Source: Clostridiales bacterium
Lineage (GTDB): Bacteria; Bacillota; Clostridia; Lachnospirales; Cellulosilyticaceae
Direction of reading: 5' to 3'
DNA: 28,265 nt
Assembly: GCA_019418225.1 (NCBI GenBank)
Contig: DYCF01000052.1
Span: 1-28,265, forward strand
Below are positions 15,589 through 23,942 of this stretch, in pieces. The translations under genes were made by a program, and so were the position numbers. The notes under the pieces are model-generated. The model saw nothing but the letters and a program-made list of their open reading frames with translations. It was not told where the DNA came from and searched no databases. Position 1 is the first letter of the stretch. Every line of letters starts with the position of its first letter.

Positions 15589-16608
15589 TTATAAATTGAA
15601 TGAGCAACCACTAGTTGTAGCCCCTACAATTTTGTCTTTATTTTTTCCACTAATTGATTTGCAACCAGTAAATTGATGTTTTCCAGAAGCTGGTGCTGTT
15701 GGGAAATAGAAGTTTACATTATTTCCTGTTGCAGTACAATCTTTTAATGTAATATAACCTGTATTATTGTTTTGATCAAATCCACGTGCTTTGTTTCCTG
15801 TTGCAACGCAACCTTCTAAATAATGATTATCTGCTGTAAAGTTTCCACCTACTTTAAAACCTTGACCATTTCCTGAATTTGTACCATTATAAGATGCTTC
15901 ACAGTCATAGAATCTAACTGCATTTGTTGCATTGTATAAATCAAATCCATCATCTGAATTATTTAATGCTACACAATTTGTAAATACATTTCCTGGTCCG
16001 ATTGATAATTTAGCTGCAAAACCATCTGCATTTTCACCATCTGTTTTTGAATCATAATTATAAGTAGATGTTACTCTAGTAATTGAGTTATATGATGCAC
16101 CATTACTTAATTGTAAACCTGTGTCACCACATTTTGTAATTGTACAATCTTGTACTCTATTATTGCTTCCACTAATATAGATACCGTTATCTCCTGCATT
16201 TTTGATTGTTAAACCACTGATAATCCAATAATCTCCTGAAATTTGGAAACCTCTTGAGCTATCTGCATAAGGTTGACTTGAAAAGTCCACAACTGGTGTA
16301 TGTCCACTATAATTTAAAATTTTAATAGGAGCACTTGATGTCCCACTTTTACTTAATTTATAAGTATTTGAACTTGTATATGTACCATTTAATAAGAAAA
16401 TTGTTGTCCCTGCACTTGCTTTAGATAATGCTTTATCTAATGTTCTAAATGCTGTATTTCTTGTTGAACCATCATTTGAATCATTTCCTGATGTTGATAC
16501 ATAATAATATGTTGTCGCTGCATAAAGTGGTACTGTGATCACACTTAACATACTTACGATTAACGCTAAAATAACTACGCCCCATACATTTCTTCTTACT
16601 CTTTCCAT
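15589..16608 (-). CDS. Secreted pectate lyase, family PL9
   Basis: Cleaves polygalacturonate by beta-elimination outside the cell. The 339-residue protein has a signal peptide (about 1-30, ending VPLYA) and a single right-handed beta-helix domain. It opens with YYVSTSGNDSNDGSTRNTAF, the usual PL9 start. Asp195 (in ADGFAAKL) and Asp219, Asp220, Asp223 (in NSDDGFDLY) have the same spacing as the calcium ligands I recall for Pel9A (209, 233, 234, 237). Lys252 in GFKVGG is the likely catalytic base. There is no carbohydrate-binding module. The ATG at 16608 lies 7 bases after AAGGAG; the frame is open to 16632. It has its own promoter and a structured leader. Confidence 0.9.
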   Translation of the reverse strand: MERVRRNVWGVVILALIVSMLSVITVPLYAATTYYYVSTSGNDSNDGSTRNTAFRTLDKALSKASAGTTIFLLNGTYTSSNTYKLSKSGTSSAPIKILNYSGHTPVVDFSSQPYADSSRGFQISGDYWIISGLTIKNAGDNGIYISGSNNRVQDCTITKCGDTGLQLSNGASYNSITRVTSTYNYDSKTDGENADGFAAKLSIGPGNVFTNCVALNNSDDGFDLYNATNAVRFYDCEASYNGTNSGNGQGFKVGGNFTADNHYLEGCVATGNKARGFDQNNNTGYITLKDCTATGNNVNFYFPTAPASGKHQFTGCKSISGKNKDKIVGATTSGCSFNL

Positions 16609-16640
16609 ATGCATTCTCCTTTTCATAATCATTATGTCTC

Positions 16641-16694
16641 ATTATCTAAAAAGCCATCGGTAGTTTTATTATTTTTATGACTTTTTTAGATAAT
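16641..16694 (-). other. Stem in the pectate lyase mRNA leader
   Basis: ATTATCTAAAAAG (16641-16653) pairs with CTTTTTTAGATAAT (16681-16694), a 13-bp stem with one bulged base and a loop of about 27 bases. It lies between promoter and ribosome binding site, with no T tail on the minus strand. It could stabilise the mRNA or regulate it. Confidence 0.55.
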
Positions 16695-16711
16695 TCTTAT
16701 TTATATTCATA

Positions 16712-16741
16712 ATTATATGTCCATTATATACATAAAGTCAA
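16712..16741 (-). promoter_or_regulatory. Pectate lyase promoter
   Basis: On the minus strand, TTGACT (16736-16741), 18 bases, then TATAAT (16712-16717). The leader would be about 97 bases long. The remaining gap to mtnN (16742-16882) is AT-rich with no gene seen. Confidence 0.65.
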
Positions 16742-16882
16742 CATTTTTTCTAACTTTTATGTTAATTTTTAATATAATATACATCTATTTTCTAATTAGT
16801 TTCTATGTTGTCTACATATTTCATACATTTTCGTCTTTTTTCCTTATATTTAGTTTCCCTAAATATTTTTAAGTTACAAAAA

Positions 16883-16915
16883 CAGGGCAATAAAGCCTTT
16901 CGCCTTATCACCCTG
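16883..16915 (-). terminator. mtnN terminator
   Basis: A long stem beginning CAGGG/CCCTG (16883-16915). Two plus-strand C/A mismatches become U-G and G-U pairs on the minus strand, and the hairpin is followed there by TTTTTG. It lies 17 bases beyond the mtnN stop. Confidence 0.9.
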
Positions 16916-16931
16916 CTTCTGAAGAATTCTA

Positions 16932-17624
16932 TTAAAATGTTTCTAAAATGCTTTCAATCATGCGACTTGCATTTCTTGCTGCCACATCTACAAATTCTTC
17001 GAAGTTTACATCTGCACTCTGATCTGCTTTATCAGAAATTGCTCTGATAATAACAAACGGTACATGATTTAAGTAACATGTATGTGCAATAGCTGCTCCT
17101 TCCATTTCAGCACAGTATGCTGTAAATGTTGTGTAGATATCTTCTTTTACTTTCATACTACAAATGAATTGATCTCCACTTGCGATACGGCCTACATATA
17201 CTTTGTGGTCCCCTTTCAGCTTTTTGGCTGCTTCTTGGGCTACTTCTATAAGCTTGGCATCAGCTTCAAAGTAAGTCTTTTTCATGCGTGGAATTTCTCC
17301 ACGTGGATTCCCTACTGCCGAAGCATCCATATCATGCTCTACTGTATCACTTGATACAACAATATCCCCAATATTAAGTTCTGGGTATAAACCACCAGCT
17401 ACACCTGTATTAATAATATATTTTGCATCAAATAAATCAACAAGAATTTGTGTACATACTGCAGCATTTACTTTACCAATACCGCATCTAACTACAACAA
17501 CCTCTTTTTCTTTAACTGTTCCTATGAAAAATGTCATACCCGCAATTTCTTTTTCTTCAGTAACCTGCATCTTTCTTTTAAGAGAGATTACCTCCTCATC
17601 CATTGCTCCAATAATTCCTATCAT
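16932..17624 (-). CDS. mtnN: 5'-methylthioadenosine/S-adenosylhomocysteine nucleosidase
   Basis: Splits MTA, SAH and 5'-deoxyadenosine to adenine and the thio-sugar, clearing by-products of methylation, polyamine and radical SAM reactions. The 230 residues are full length. Catalytic positions line up with the E. coli enzyme: Glu11 in MDEEV, Glu175 in AEMEGAAIAH and Asp198 in ISDKAD. NTGVAGGL is the nucleoside phosphorylase family glycine loop. The ATG at 17624 follows GGAAGGAGTAAACAA; an open frame to 17678 has no such site. It lies 75 bases after the small HMA-like gene, with a promoter-like sequence between them. Confidence 0.95.
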   Translation of the reverse strand: MIGIIGAMDEEVISLKRKMQVTEEKEIAGMTFFIGTVKEKEVVVVRCGIGKVNAAVCTQILVDLFDAKYIINTGVAGGLYPELNIGDIVVSSDTVEHDMDASAVGNPRGEIPRMKKTYFEADAKLIEVAQEAAKKLKGDHKVYVGRIASGDQFICSMKVKEDIYTTFTAYCAEMEGAAIAHTCYLNHVPFVIIRAISDKADQSADVNFEEFVDVAARNASRMIESILETF

Positions 17625-17667
17625 TTGTTTACTCCTTCCTGTTTCTTCAGGTTTTGTATCTTCTCCT

Positions 17668-17695
17668 ATTATATACAAATATCTACTTTACTAAA
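17668..17695 (-). promoter_or_regulatory. Possible mtnN promoter
   Basis: On the minus strand, TTTAGT (17690-17695), 16 bases, then TATAAT (17668-17673). The -35 is weak, and read-through from the gene upstream is possible as no terminator separates the two. Confidence 0.35.
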
Positions 17696-17699
17696 AGCC

Positions 17700-18095
17700 C
17701 TAACGTCTTTTATTCTTAACTTCCATGACACGTTTTTCTAAAATAGGCTTCATTTTTGCCCACACCATATTTACATCCTTTTCCCAATTATCCTTTATAA
17801 AATCCTTATAATCTAGACTAATATCTACAAGTATATCTATCCAGCGGTAAATTTGACTTGCTGATACCTCATTTTCATCATACATAATAGTTACCAACGC
17901 TCTATCATAATCTACCTTTACTCCTTTTATACCCCCTAACAGCTTTAAAGCATCTAATACAAAGTGCTCATATATCTTATATTCATCTTCAACATCTGCA
18001 ATTTGCTTAGCATAAAGCTTAAGTTCCCCTGGCTCATTACTAATCGTCTCAATTTTAATCATACTTTTGATTAAATTTTTCTTTAATCCAAACAT
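17700..18095 (-). CDS. Small protein with HMA-like (ferredoxin-fold) segment lacking CxxC
   Basis: A 131-residue cytoplasmic protein without membrane segments. The central stretch, ALKLLGGIKGVKVDYDRALV followed by TIMYDENEVSASQIYRWIDIL, has the strand-helix order and wording of heavy-metal-associated domains ('gV.kVevd...vtV.yd...vs..ei...i'). However, the metal-binding CxxC is absent, so metal binding by that motif is unlikely. Charged helices flank it. The ATG at 18095 follows GGGGTAGAG; a GTG at 18110 is the other possible start, but leaves no room for a ribosome binding site. It is upstream of mtnN on the same strand. Function unknown. Confidence 0.65.
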   Translation of the reverse strand: MFGLKKNLIKSMIKIETISNEPGELKLYAKQIADVEDEYKIYEHFVLDALKLLGGIKGVKVDYDRALVTIMYDENEVSASQIYRWIDILVDISLDYKDFIKDNWEKDVNMVWAKMKPILEKRVMEVKNKRR

Positions 18096-18265
18096 TTTCT
18101 CTACCCCCACCCTTGTATTTATGTACTGCTTATATACTAAACTATGAATATAATGTTTATTTTAGACTAATGTACAAGCTGAGAGGCATAATTAATTATT
18201 TTTTGTAATATTCCTAGTTTAGAATCACCTCTTTTTAGGCAACACTTTAACATGGAGGTGTTTAT

Positions 18266-18613
18266 ATGAACCGTGATAATTACATGGCAACTACACATCA
18301 CATCATAACTAAATCCGTTATAATCTACATTCTTAACTGTACAGATATCCTTTTCACTTATACTTTTCTCAAAACAGGTACCTTTTATGAATTCAACCTG
18401 CTCATGCAAAACATTGTCTCTAACCCCTACCTCAGCATCCTAGTTAAAATCATTTGTCCCGCATGCCTCATTATATATCTCATCCATACACTCAAAACTC
18501 ACTACACCACACACATTCGTCTCTGCAATCTCACCATTACACTCCTTCTCCTAGTCTACCTCAGCGTCAATCTCCTCCACCTCTACTATACTCTAACACT
18601 TCTCCTCACATAG
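18266..18613 (+). CDS. DUF5658 family small membrane protein
   Basis: A 115-residue protein with about three to four membrane helices. The N-terminal NCTDILFTYTFLKTGTFYEFN matches the DUF5658 pattern of a polar N..D..T helix followed by G...E.N, and a following LVKIICPACLIIYL helix fits too. The ATG follows GGAGGTGTTTAT. The coding strand is extremely C-rich and G-poor in its second half, unlike the neighbours. It lies alone on the plus strand between convergent and divergent minus genes. A minus-strand frame over 18167-18409 is judged a shadow. Function unknown. Confidence 0.75.
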   Translation: MNRDNYMATTHHIITKSVIIYILNCTDILFTYTFLKTGTFYEFNLLMQNIVSNPYLSILVKIICPACLIIYLIHTLKTHYTTHIRLCNLTITLLLLVYLSVNLLHLYYTLTLLLT

Positions 18614-18674
18614 ACTCCCTCAAAATATCCCTTATTATGCACTAACATCAATCGCCACATCCATTCCTTATAAA

Positions 18675-18724
18675 ACGTAGGCCTCACTTAAAAGCGCCAG
18701 CACTACGCAGGTTTTCCCCTACGT
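18675..18724. repeat. Inverted repeat downstream of the DUF5658 gene
   Basis: ACGTAGG (18675-18681) and CCTACGT (18718-18724) can pair across a loop of 36 bases, with an alternative AAAACGTAG/CTACGCAGGTTTT pairing inside. There is no T tail; it may be a weak structure at the end of the DUF5658 transcript. Confidence 0.35.
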
Positions 18725-18747
18725 CTGGTTGCCACCATCGCAAAAAA

Positions 18748-18777
18748 GGCTGCTAGCACTTTTAAATGCTAACAGCC
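18748..18777 (-). terminator. pyrG terminator
   Basis: An 11-bp stem (18748-18758 with 18767-18777). The single C/A mismatch on the plus strand becomes a U-G pair on the minus strand, followed there by TTTTTT. It lies 6 bases after the pyrG stop. Confidence 0.93.
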
Positions 18778-18783
18778 CCAAGC

Positions 18784-20385
18784 TTATTTTTTAAGCGCAG
18801 CCCCCACAAAGTCCACAAATAATGGATGTGGTCTATTAGGTCTTGATAAGAACTCTGGATGGAATTGTGCACCTACAAACCATGGGTGGTCTTCTACTTC
18901 TACGATTTCCACTAAACGATTATCTGGTGATGTTCCTGTAATTTTAAGTCCTTTGCTTGTTAATAGCTCTCTATATTCATTATTATATTCATAACGGTGA
19001 CGATGTCTCTCTTCAATTTCTTTTTGTTTGTACGCCGCATACGCATGGCTATCTTCAGCAAGTACACATGGGTAAGCACCAAGTCTCATTGTTCCACCCA
19101 TATCTTCTATATCTTTTTGATCTGCCATAATATCGATTACTGGATATTTAGTTGTTGGCATAAGCTCTGAGCTGTGTGCCCCTTCAAGTCCAGCTACATT
19201 TCTAGCAAATTCGATAACTGCACATTGCATACCTAAACAAATACCAAAGTATGGTACTTTGTTTTCTCTTGCATAGCGTACTGCTTCAATTTTTCCTTCT
19301 ACACCACGGTCTCCAAAACCACCTGGTACAAGAATACCTTCCGCATCTTTGAGAAGTTCATTCACATTTTCACGTGTTACATCTTCTGCATTAATCCAGT
19401 CGATTTCAACTTCTGCACCATGATAAATTCCAGCATGATGTAATGATTCTACGATTGAAAGATAAGCATCATGTAATTCTACATATTTACCAACTAAGGC
19501 AATTTTAGTCTTCTTATCTCTATTTTTGTCTTTTTCAACCATAGCTTTCCACTCTGTTAAATCTGGTTCTGGACAATCAATATGAAGTTTTCTACATACT
19601 ATTTTCGCAAGGCCTTCGTCTTCTAACATAAGTGGTACTTGATAAAGTGTTTCCGCATCTAGGTTTTGTACAACACAATCTTTATCTACGTTACAGAATA
19701 ATGCCATTTTGTATTTCATATCTTCTGAAATTGGTTGCTCTGTGCGACATACGATAATGTCTGGTTGAATTCCGATAGAAAGTAACTCTTTTACAGAGTG
19801 TTGTGTTGGTTTTGTTTTCATTTCCCCTGATTTTGCAAGGTATGGAATAAGTGTAACATGAATATATAATACATTTTCACGTCCTACATCTGTTGCTACC
19901 TGTCTGATTGCTTCAAGGAATGGTAAGCTTTCGATATCCCCTACTGTTCCTCCGATTTCAGTAATGACAATGTCTGAAGTTTCTCCAGTATTTCCTACAC
20001 GGTAAACGCAGTCTTTAATCATATTAGTGATATGTGGAATAACTTGAACAGTTGCACCTAAATAATCACCTTTACGCTCTTTATTAAGTACTGACCAATA
20101 TATTTTTCCTGTAGTGACATTGCTATACTTATTAAGTTTTTCATCAATAAATCTTTCATAGTGTCCTAAGTCTAAGTCTGTTTCACTACCGTCATTTGTT
20201 ACAAACACTTCTCCGTGTTGATAAGGACTCATTGTACCAGGGTCAATATTGATATATGGATCAAACTTTTGAATGGTAACTTTTTTTCCTCTCGCTTTTA
20301 ATAATCTTCCTAGGCATGCCGCTGTAATTCCTTTACCTAAACCAGAAACGACTCCTCCTGTAACAAAAATATATTTTGTAGACAT
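18784..20385 (-). CDS. pyrG: CTP synthase
   Basis: Makes CTP from UTP, ATP and glutamine. The 533-residue, two-domain protein is full length. The N-terminal synthase domain (about 1-265) begins MSTKYIFVTGGVVSGLGKG with the ATP loop, followed by KFDPYINIDPGTMSPYQHGE and DLDLGHYERF. The C-terminal glutaminase domain has PGGFGDRG, the nucleophile Cys in GICLGMQ, and the His/Glu pair in FHPEFLSRP. The ATG at 20385 follows GAGGTG; a GTG three codons upstream would lie inside that site. The leader does not begin with the GGGC that drives CTP-sensitive attenuation in Bacillus, and no attenuator hairpin is seen. Confidence 0.97.
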   Translation of the reverse strand: MSTKYIFVTGGVVSGLGKGITAACLGRLLKARGKKVTIQKFDPYINIDPGTMSPYQHGEVFVTNDGSETDLDLGHYERFIDEKLNKYSNVTTGKIYWSVLNKERKGDYLGATVQVIPHITNMIKDCVYRVGNTGETSDIVITEIGGTVGDIESLPFLEAIRQVATDVGRENVLYIHVTLIPYLAKSGEMKTKPTQHSVKELLSIGIQPDIIVCRTEQPISEDMKYKMALFCNVDKDCVVQNLDAETLYQVPLMLEDEGLAKIVCRKLHIDCPEPDLTEWKAMVEKDKNRDKKTKIALVGKYVELHDAYLSIVESLHHAGIYHGAEVEIDWINAEDVTRENVNELLKDAEGILVPGGFGDRGVEGKIEAVRYARENKVPYFGICLGMQCAVIEFARNVAGLEGAHSSELMPTTKYPVIDIMADQKDIEDMGGTMRLGAYPCVLAEDSHAYAAYKQKEIEERHRHRYEYNNEYRELLTSKGLKITGTSPDNRLVEIVEVEDHPWFVGAQFHPEFLSRPNRPHPLFVDFVGAALKK

Positions 20386-20429
20386 CTTTTTCACCTCAAC
20401 CGTTTTTTTTTCACATTATCAACCTTAAC

Positions 20430-20459
20430 ATTGTATTATTAATAAAGCCTTAGTGTCAA
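20430..20459 (-). promoter_or_regulatory. pyrG promoter
   Basis: On the minus strand, a perfect TTGACA (20454-20459), 18 bases, then TACAAT (20430-20435). The leader is about 40 bases and contains a run of nine A. Confidence 0.7.
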
Positions 20460-20549
20460 GTAATGTTATTCATTGTTATTAAATTTTACATTTTGTTTAT
20501 TTATAACTATATAAGTCCTTTTTTTTAGTTCAATTTCACCCATAAAAAA

Positions 20550-20592
20550 AAGACCTATACTACTCGTTCTTCTACTTCATAGTATAAGTCTT
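20550..20592 (-). terminator. Terminator of the malic enzyme-murG-chemoreceptor operon
   Basis: A 13-bp stem (20550-20562 with 20580-20592). A C/A mismatch on the plus strand becomes a U-G pair on the minus strand, followed by TTTTTTTT. It lies about 20 bases after the chemoreceptor stop. Confidence 0.92.
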
Positions 20593-20612
20593 CTCTTTAA
20601 TTTGTATGCCTG

Positions 20613-21680
20613 TTATTTAAGACCAATTACTTTATATTGCTCTAAGCTTTGTACTGCACCTAATATTGCATTGTATTTTTCATTCATATTAGCTATAACA
20701 TCATTAATTTCTAATATATTACTTTCAAGATGAGATAAGCCTTCAAGACCTGCTGTCATATCACTTAATTGTCTTTCAATGTTACCTTCCTCGCTACAAG
20801 CTACTTGTGCCGTATCTGCTAACTCTTTAATAAATTTAGTTACATGACCCATTTCTTTTTCAATAGTTGCAGTATTTTCTTTACTTACTTTAATATTCTT
20901 ATCTACTTCTTCAATTTTTTCTTCAATCTTCTCAATACCAATTGTTGTTGCTTCAACCTCTTCATTTGTTCTAAGAGAAGAATTTTCAAGTTCACTTAAA
21001 AACTTCGTCATGTTTTCAAGAAGCTCTTTTGTGCCATCTGAAAGTTTTCTAATTTCTTCTGCTACTACAGCAAACCCTCTACCTGCTTCTCCCGCACGAG
21101 CCGCTTCAATAGATGCATTAAGTGCAAGTAAGTTAGTTTGTTCTGCAATAGATGAAATACCTGTAATATTACTAGCCACATTTTGAGCTGTTTCAATAAA
21201 AGTATTTACTTGTTTCTTCATAGATTTAGCTGTTGTATTAATTTCTTTAACAGCTGTTGTAATTGTCACAAGGAGGCCTTCAATATAATCTGTCGTTGAA
21301 GCGGATACCCCTACTTTTTTATTAATGCCATCTAATGTTTCTAACATTTGTGCAGAGTCTTCACCGACCTTGTTCTTAGTATTATCTACACTTCCAATTT
21401 GGCTACTAAGTTCTGATTGCCAACTGTTTAACTCATTAATTCTATCTCTTACCTTTTGAACACTACTGTCTACACAGCCCTTAATGTCATTCATATCACC
21501 TTTGAGTGGTGCTATATCTGCTTTTAAGACTTTAATTTCTTCTCTGAGTGCTATAAGCTCCTCTACTGTTTCAACCCCTAAAATCGCATTTTTACTAGCT
21601 TTAAGTGCCTCTAATAACTCATCAAGCTCACCTGCTGCTAATTGTTTCATATGTTGTAAATCTCTTTTGTTACTAAACAT
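20613..21680 (-). CDS. Soluble methyl-accepting chemotaxis protein
   Basis: A 355-residue cytoplasmic chemoreceptor-like protein without membrane helices or a recognised sensor domain. The N-terminal 100 residues are helical and coiled-coil-like. The signalling hairpin tip is nearly perfect at about 174-213: IAEQTNLLALNASIEAARAG followed by EAGRGFAVVAEEIRKL, which contacts CheA and CheW. It should be able to feed a chemotaxis array, but how it senses is not visible. The ATG at 21680 follows GGGGGAGCAACGAT. It is the last gene after malic enzyme and murG, 34 bases after murG, with a strong terminator behind it. Confidence 0.88.
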   Translation of the reverse strand: MFSNKRDLQHMKQLAAGELDELLEALKASKNAILGVETVEELIALREEIKVLKADIAPLKGDMNDIKGCVDSSVQKVRDRINELNSWQSELSSQIGSVDNTKNKVGEDSAQMLETLDGINKKVGVSASTTDYIEGLLVTITTAVKEINTTAKSMKKQVNTFIETAQNVASNITGISSIAEQTNLLALNASIEAARAGEAGRGFAVVAEEIRKLSDGTKELLENMTKFLSELENSSLRTNEEVEATTIGIEKIEEKIEEVDKNIKVSKENTATIEKEMGHVTKFIKELADTAQVACSEEGNIERQLSDMTAGLEGLSHLESNILEINDVIANMNEKYNAILGAVQSLEQYKVIGLK

Positions 21681-21714
21681 ATCGTTGCTCCCCCATTTCA
21701 TTGTAATAGTATTT

Positions 21715-22773
21715 TTAACAGTATTTTCGAATTTCTACCATCACCTTCTGAATGCCGCTTATCTTAGTGTCATTTTTCATAGCTTGAATATAGTCTGATT
21801 TATGTGTATCTAGTTCTTTGATTTTTTGAACTAAATTGTCTTTAGTTAAATCTTCTTCAAATAATACTTCGCAGTAGCCTTTTGCTGACATTGCTTTAGC
21901 ATTAAGGATTTGATCTCCACGGCTAGCTGCTGCTGATAAAGGAATAAGAAGACTTGGAATATTAAGTGCTACAATTTCAGCTAATGCATTCGCTCCTGCT
22001 CGTGAAAGCATAATATCCGTTGCAGCAAATAAGTCTGCAAGTTCGGAGCTTGCATACTCAAATTGCTTATATCCCTCCACTCCAAGCTTACTTTGATCTA
22101 AATTTCCTTTACCACATATATGAATAATGTTAAATCTCTTTAATAACTCTGGAAGTGCCTCACGTAGCACTGTATTAATCTTAACTGCACCACTGCTGCC
22201 GCCCATCATTAATAAAACGGGTTTAACTTGTTTAAAGCCACATAATCTATAAGCTCTTTGCTTATCTCCTTCAAATAACTCCTTACGAATGGGTGAACCC
22301 GTTAATACCCCTTTTTCACCTACATATTTAAGTGTCTCCTCAAAATTTACGCAAATTGTCTTAGCGCCACGCATTGCAATTTTATTTGCAAGCCCCGGTG
22401 TCATATCTGATTCATGAATAATAACCGGAATACCTAAAGTTCTTGCTGCAAGTACTACTGGCACTGTCACAAAGCCTCCTTTTGAAAAGACGACTTGAGG
22501 CTTAATTTTTTTAAGTAATTTACAGGCTTCAAAATATCCTTTCATTACTTTAAAAGGATCCTTGAAATTTTCTTTTGATAAGTACCTACGCAGTTTACCT
22601 GATGATATGCCATAGTATGGTATATTTTCTTTCTCAATAAGTTCCTTTTCCATACCATTATAACTTCCAATATATTCAACATTCCACCCCTCACTCTTAA
22701 GGCTTGGAATTAATGCTATATTAGGTGTTACATGTCCTGCTGTACCGCCACCTGTAAGTACAATTGTCTTCAC
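21715..22773 (-). CDS. murG: UDP-GlcNAc:undecaprenyl-PP-MurNAc-pentapeptide GlcNAc transferase
   Basis: Adds GlcNAc to lipid I to make lipid II at the inner face of the membrane. The 352-residue protein has the N-terminal loop GGGTAGHVTPNIAL, the acceptor-side GGFVTVPVVLAAR and HESDMTPGLANKIA, and the donor-side LMMGGSSGAVKIN and SRAGANALAEIVAL. The start is a GTG behind AAGGAGGATTATAAGA. It is 14 bases after the malic enzyme gene and not in a division/cell wall cluster, so it may be a stand-alone or second copy; whether another murG exists cannot be told here. Confidence 0.94.
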   Translation of the reverse strand: MKTIVLTGGGTAGHVTPNIALIPSLKSEGWNVEYIGSYNGMEKELIEKENIPYYGISSGKLRRYLSKENFKDPFKVMKGYFEACKLLKKIKPQVVFSKGGFVTVPVVLAARTLGIPVIIHESDMTPGLANKIAMRGAKTICVNFEETLKYVGEKGVLTGSPIRKELFEGDKQRAYRLCGFKQVKPVLLMMGGSSGAVKINTVLREALPELLKRFNIIHICGKGNLDQSKLGVEGYKQFEYASSELADLFAATDIMLSRAGANALAEIVALNIPSLLIPLSAAASRGDQILNAKAMSAKGYCEVLFEEDLTKDNLVQKIKELDTHKSDYIQAMKNDTKISGIQKVMVEIRKYC

Positions 22774-22787
22774 TCTTATAATCCTCC

Positions 22788-23942
22788 TTATTTAGTAGCA
22801 CATTCAATAACTGCTTTTGCTACTTGGTCAGCTACTCCTTCTGCAAATGGTTGTGGAAGAATATTTTCTGGACCTAAGTCTTTTTCATCTACCATCCCCG
22901 CAATTGCTAAAGCCGCTGCAATTTTCATATCTTCTGTGATAGCTGTCGCTCTCGCTTCTAGCGCACCTTTAAAGATACCTGGGAATACAATAACATTATT
23001 TACTTGATTTGGGAAGTCAGAGCGTCCTGTACCAACAACTAATGCTCCTGCTGCTCTTGCAACATCCGGCATAATTTCTGGTACTGGATTTGCCATAGCA
23101 AATACTATAGCATCTTTATTCATACTACTAATCATTTCACTAGATACAATATTAGGTGCAGAAACTCCTACAAATATATCGGCATTAATGAGCGCATCTT
23201 TTAGAGTTCCACGCATATGAGTTTTATTTGTTACCTTGCAAATATCTTTTTGTGCCCAATTCATCCATGCTTCATTTTCTTCTAAAATACCATTACGATC
23301 TACTACTGTTACATCATTGAAACCATAGTATAAGAGCAATTTAGTAATAGCAATACCGGCTGAACCAGCACCGTTTACTACAACTTTAGCTGTTTCTTTA
23401 TTTTTCTTTGCTACTTTTAACCCGTTAATAATCCCTGCTAAAACAACTATTGCTGTACCATGTTGATCATCATGAAAAACTGGAATATCCAATTCTTTTT
23501 TTAATGCTTCTTCTATCTCAAAGCAACGTGGTGCAGAAATATCTTCTAAATTGATTCCCCCAAATGTAGGTGCGATCTGTTTAACAAATTTAATAATTTC
23601 AGCAGTATCTTTAGTATCTATGCAAATAGGCACGGCATTTATACCACCGAATTCTTTGAAAAGTACAGCTTTTCCTTCCATAACTGGCATTGCTGCTTCG
23701 GGTCCAATATCCCCAAGGCCAAGTACAGCTGTTCCATCAGAGATGACAGCAACAGTATTGCCTTTCATCGTATATTTATACACATCTTCTTTATTTTCAG
23801 CAATTTTTTTACAAGGCTCTGCCACCCCTGGTGTATATGCAATTGCTAAATCCTCTCTACTACTTACTTTTGCCTTTGCTTTAATTTCTAATTTACCTTG
23901 CCATTCTTCATGCATGCTAAGTGCTGTTTCTTTTAAATCCAT
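22788..23942 (-). CDS. Malic enzyme (NAD(P)-dependent, decarboxylating)
   Basis: Converts malate to pyruvate and CO2 with reduction of NAD(P). The 384-residue short bacterial form has the malic N-domain (YTPGVAEPC, DGTAVLGLGDIGPEAAMPVMEGK, then the metal site VFHDDQHGTAIV) and the Rossmann domain with VVNGAGSAGIAITKLL. MANPVPEIMP and GRSDFPNQVNN near the end are typical. Which cofactor is used cannot be read with certainty. The ATG follows AAAGGAGATTTTAACC. It leads the probable malic enzyme-murG-chemoreceptor operon and is divergent from asnB; the shared 298-base gap holds no further gene. Confidence 0.94.
   Translation of the reverse strand: MDLKETALSMHEEWQGKLEIKAKAKVSSREDLAIAYTPGVAEPCKKIAENKEDVYKYTMKGNTVAVISDGTAVLGLGDIGPEAAMPVMEGKAVLFKEFGGINAVPICIDTKDTAEIIKFVKQIAPTFGGINLEDISAPRCFEIEEALKKELDIPVFHDDQHGTAIVVLAGIINGLKVAKKNKETAKVVVNGAGSAGIAITKLLLYYGFNDVTVVDRNGILEENEAWMNWAQKDICKVTNKTHMRGTLKDALINADIFVGVSAPNIVSSEMISSMNKDAIVFAMANPVPEIMPDVARAAGALVVGTGRSDFPNQVNNVIVFPGIFKGALEARATAITEDMKIAAALAIAGMVDEKDLGPENILPQPFAEGVADQVAKAVIECATK

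Noticed and set aside
17082..17741. Several plus-strand frames of 90-136 codons
   Set aside because: Antisense to mtnN and its upstream region; Cys/Phe-rich and without starts or motifs.
18167..18409. Minus-strand 80-codon frame with several Cys
   Set aside because: It overlaps the DUF5658 gene, which has a strong ribosome binding site and a family match; no ribosome binding site seen for this frame.
18454..18645. Plus-strand 63-codon frame rich in Ser, Pro and His
   Set aside because: Shadow of the C-rich DUF5658 gene in another frame; composition reflects the CTC/CAC bias.
20386..20460. CTP-sensitive attenuator before pyrG
   Set aside because: No GGGC transcript start and no terminator hairpin between promoter and gene.
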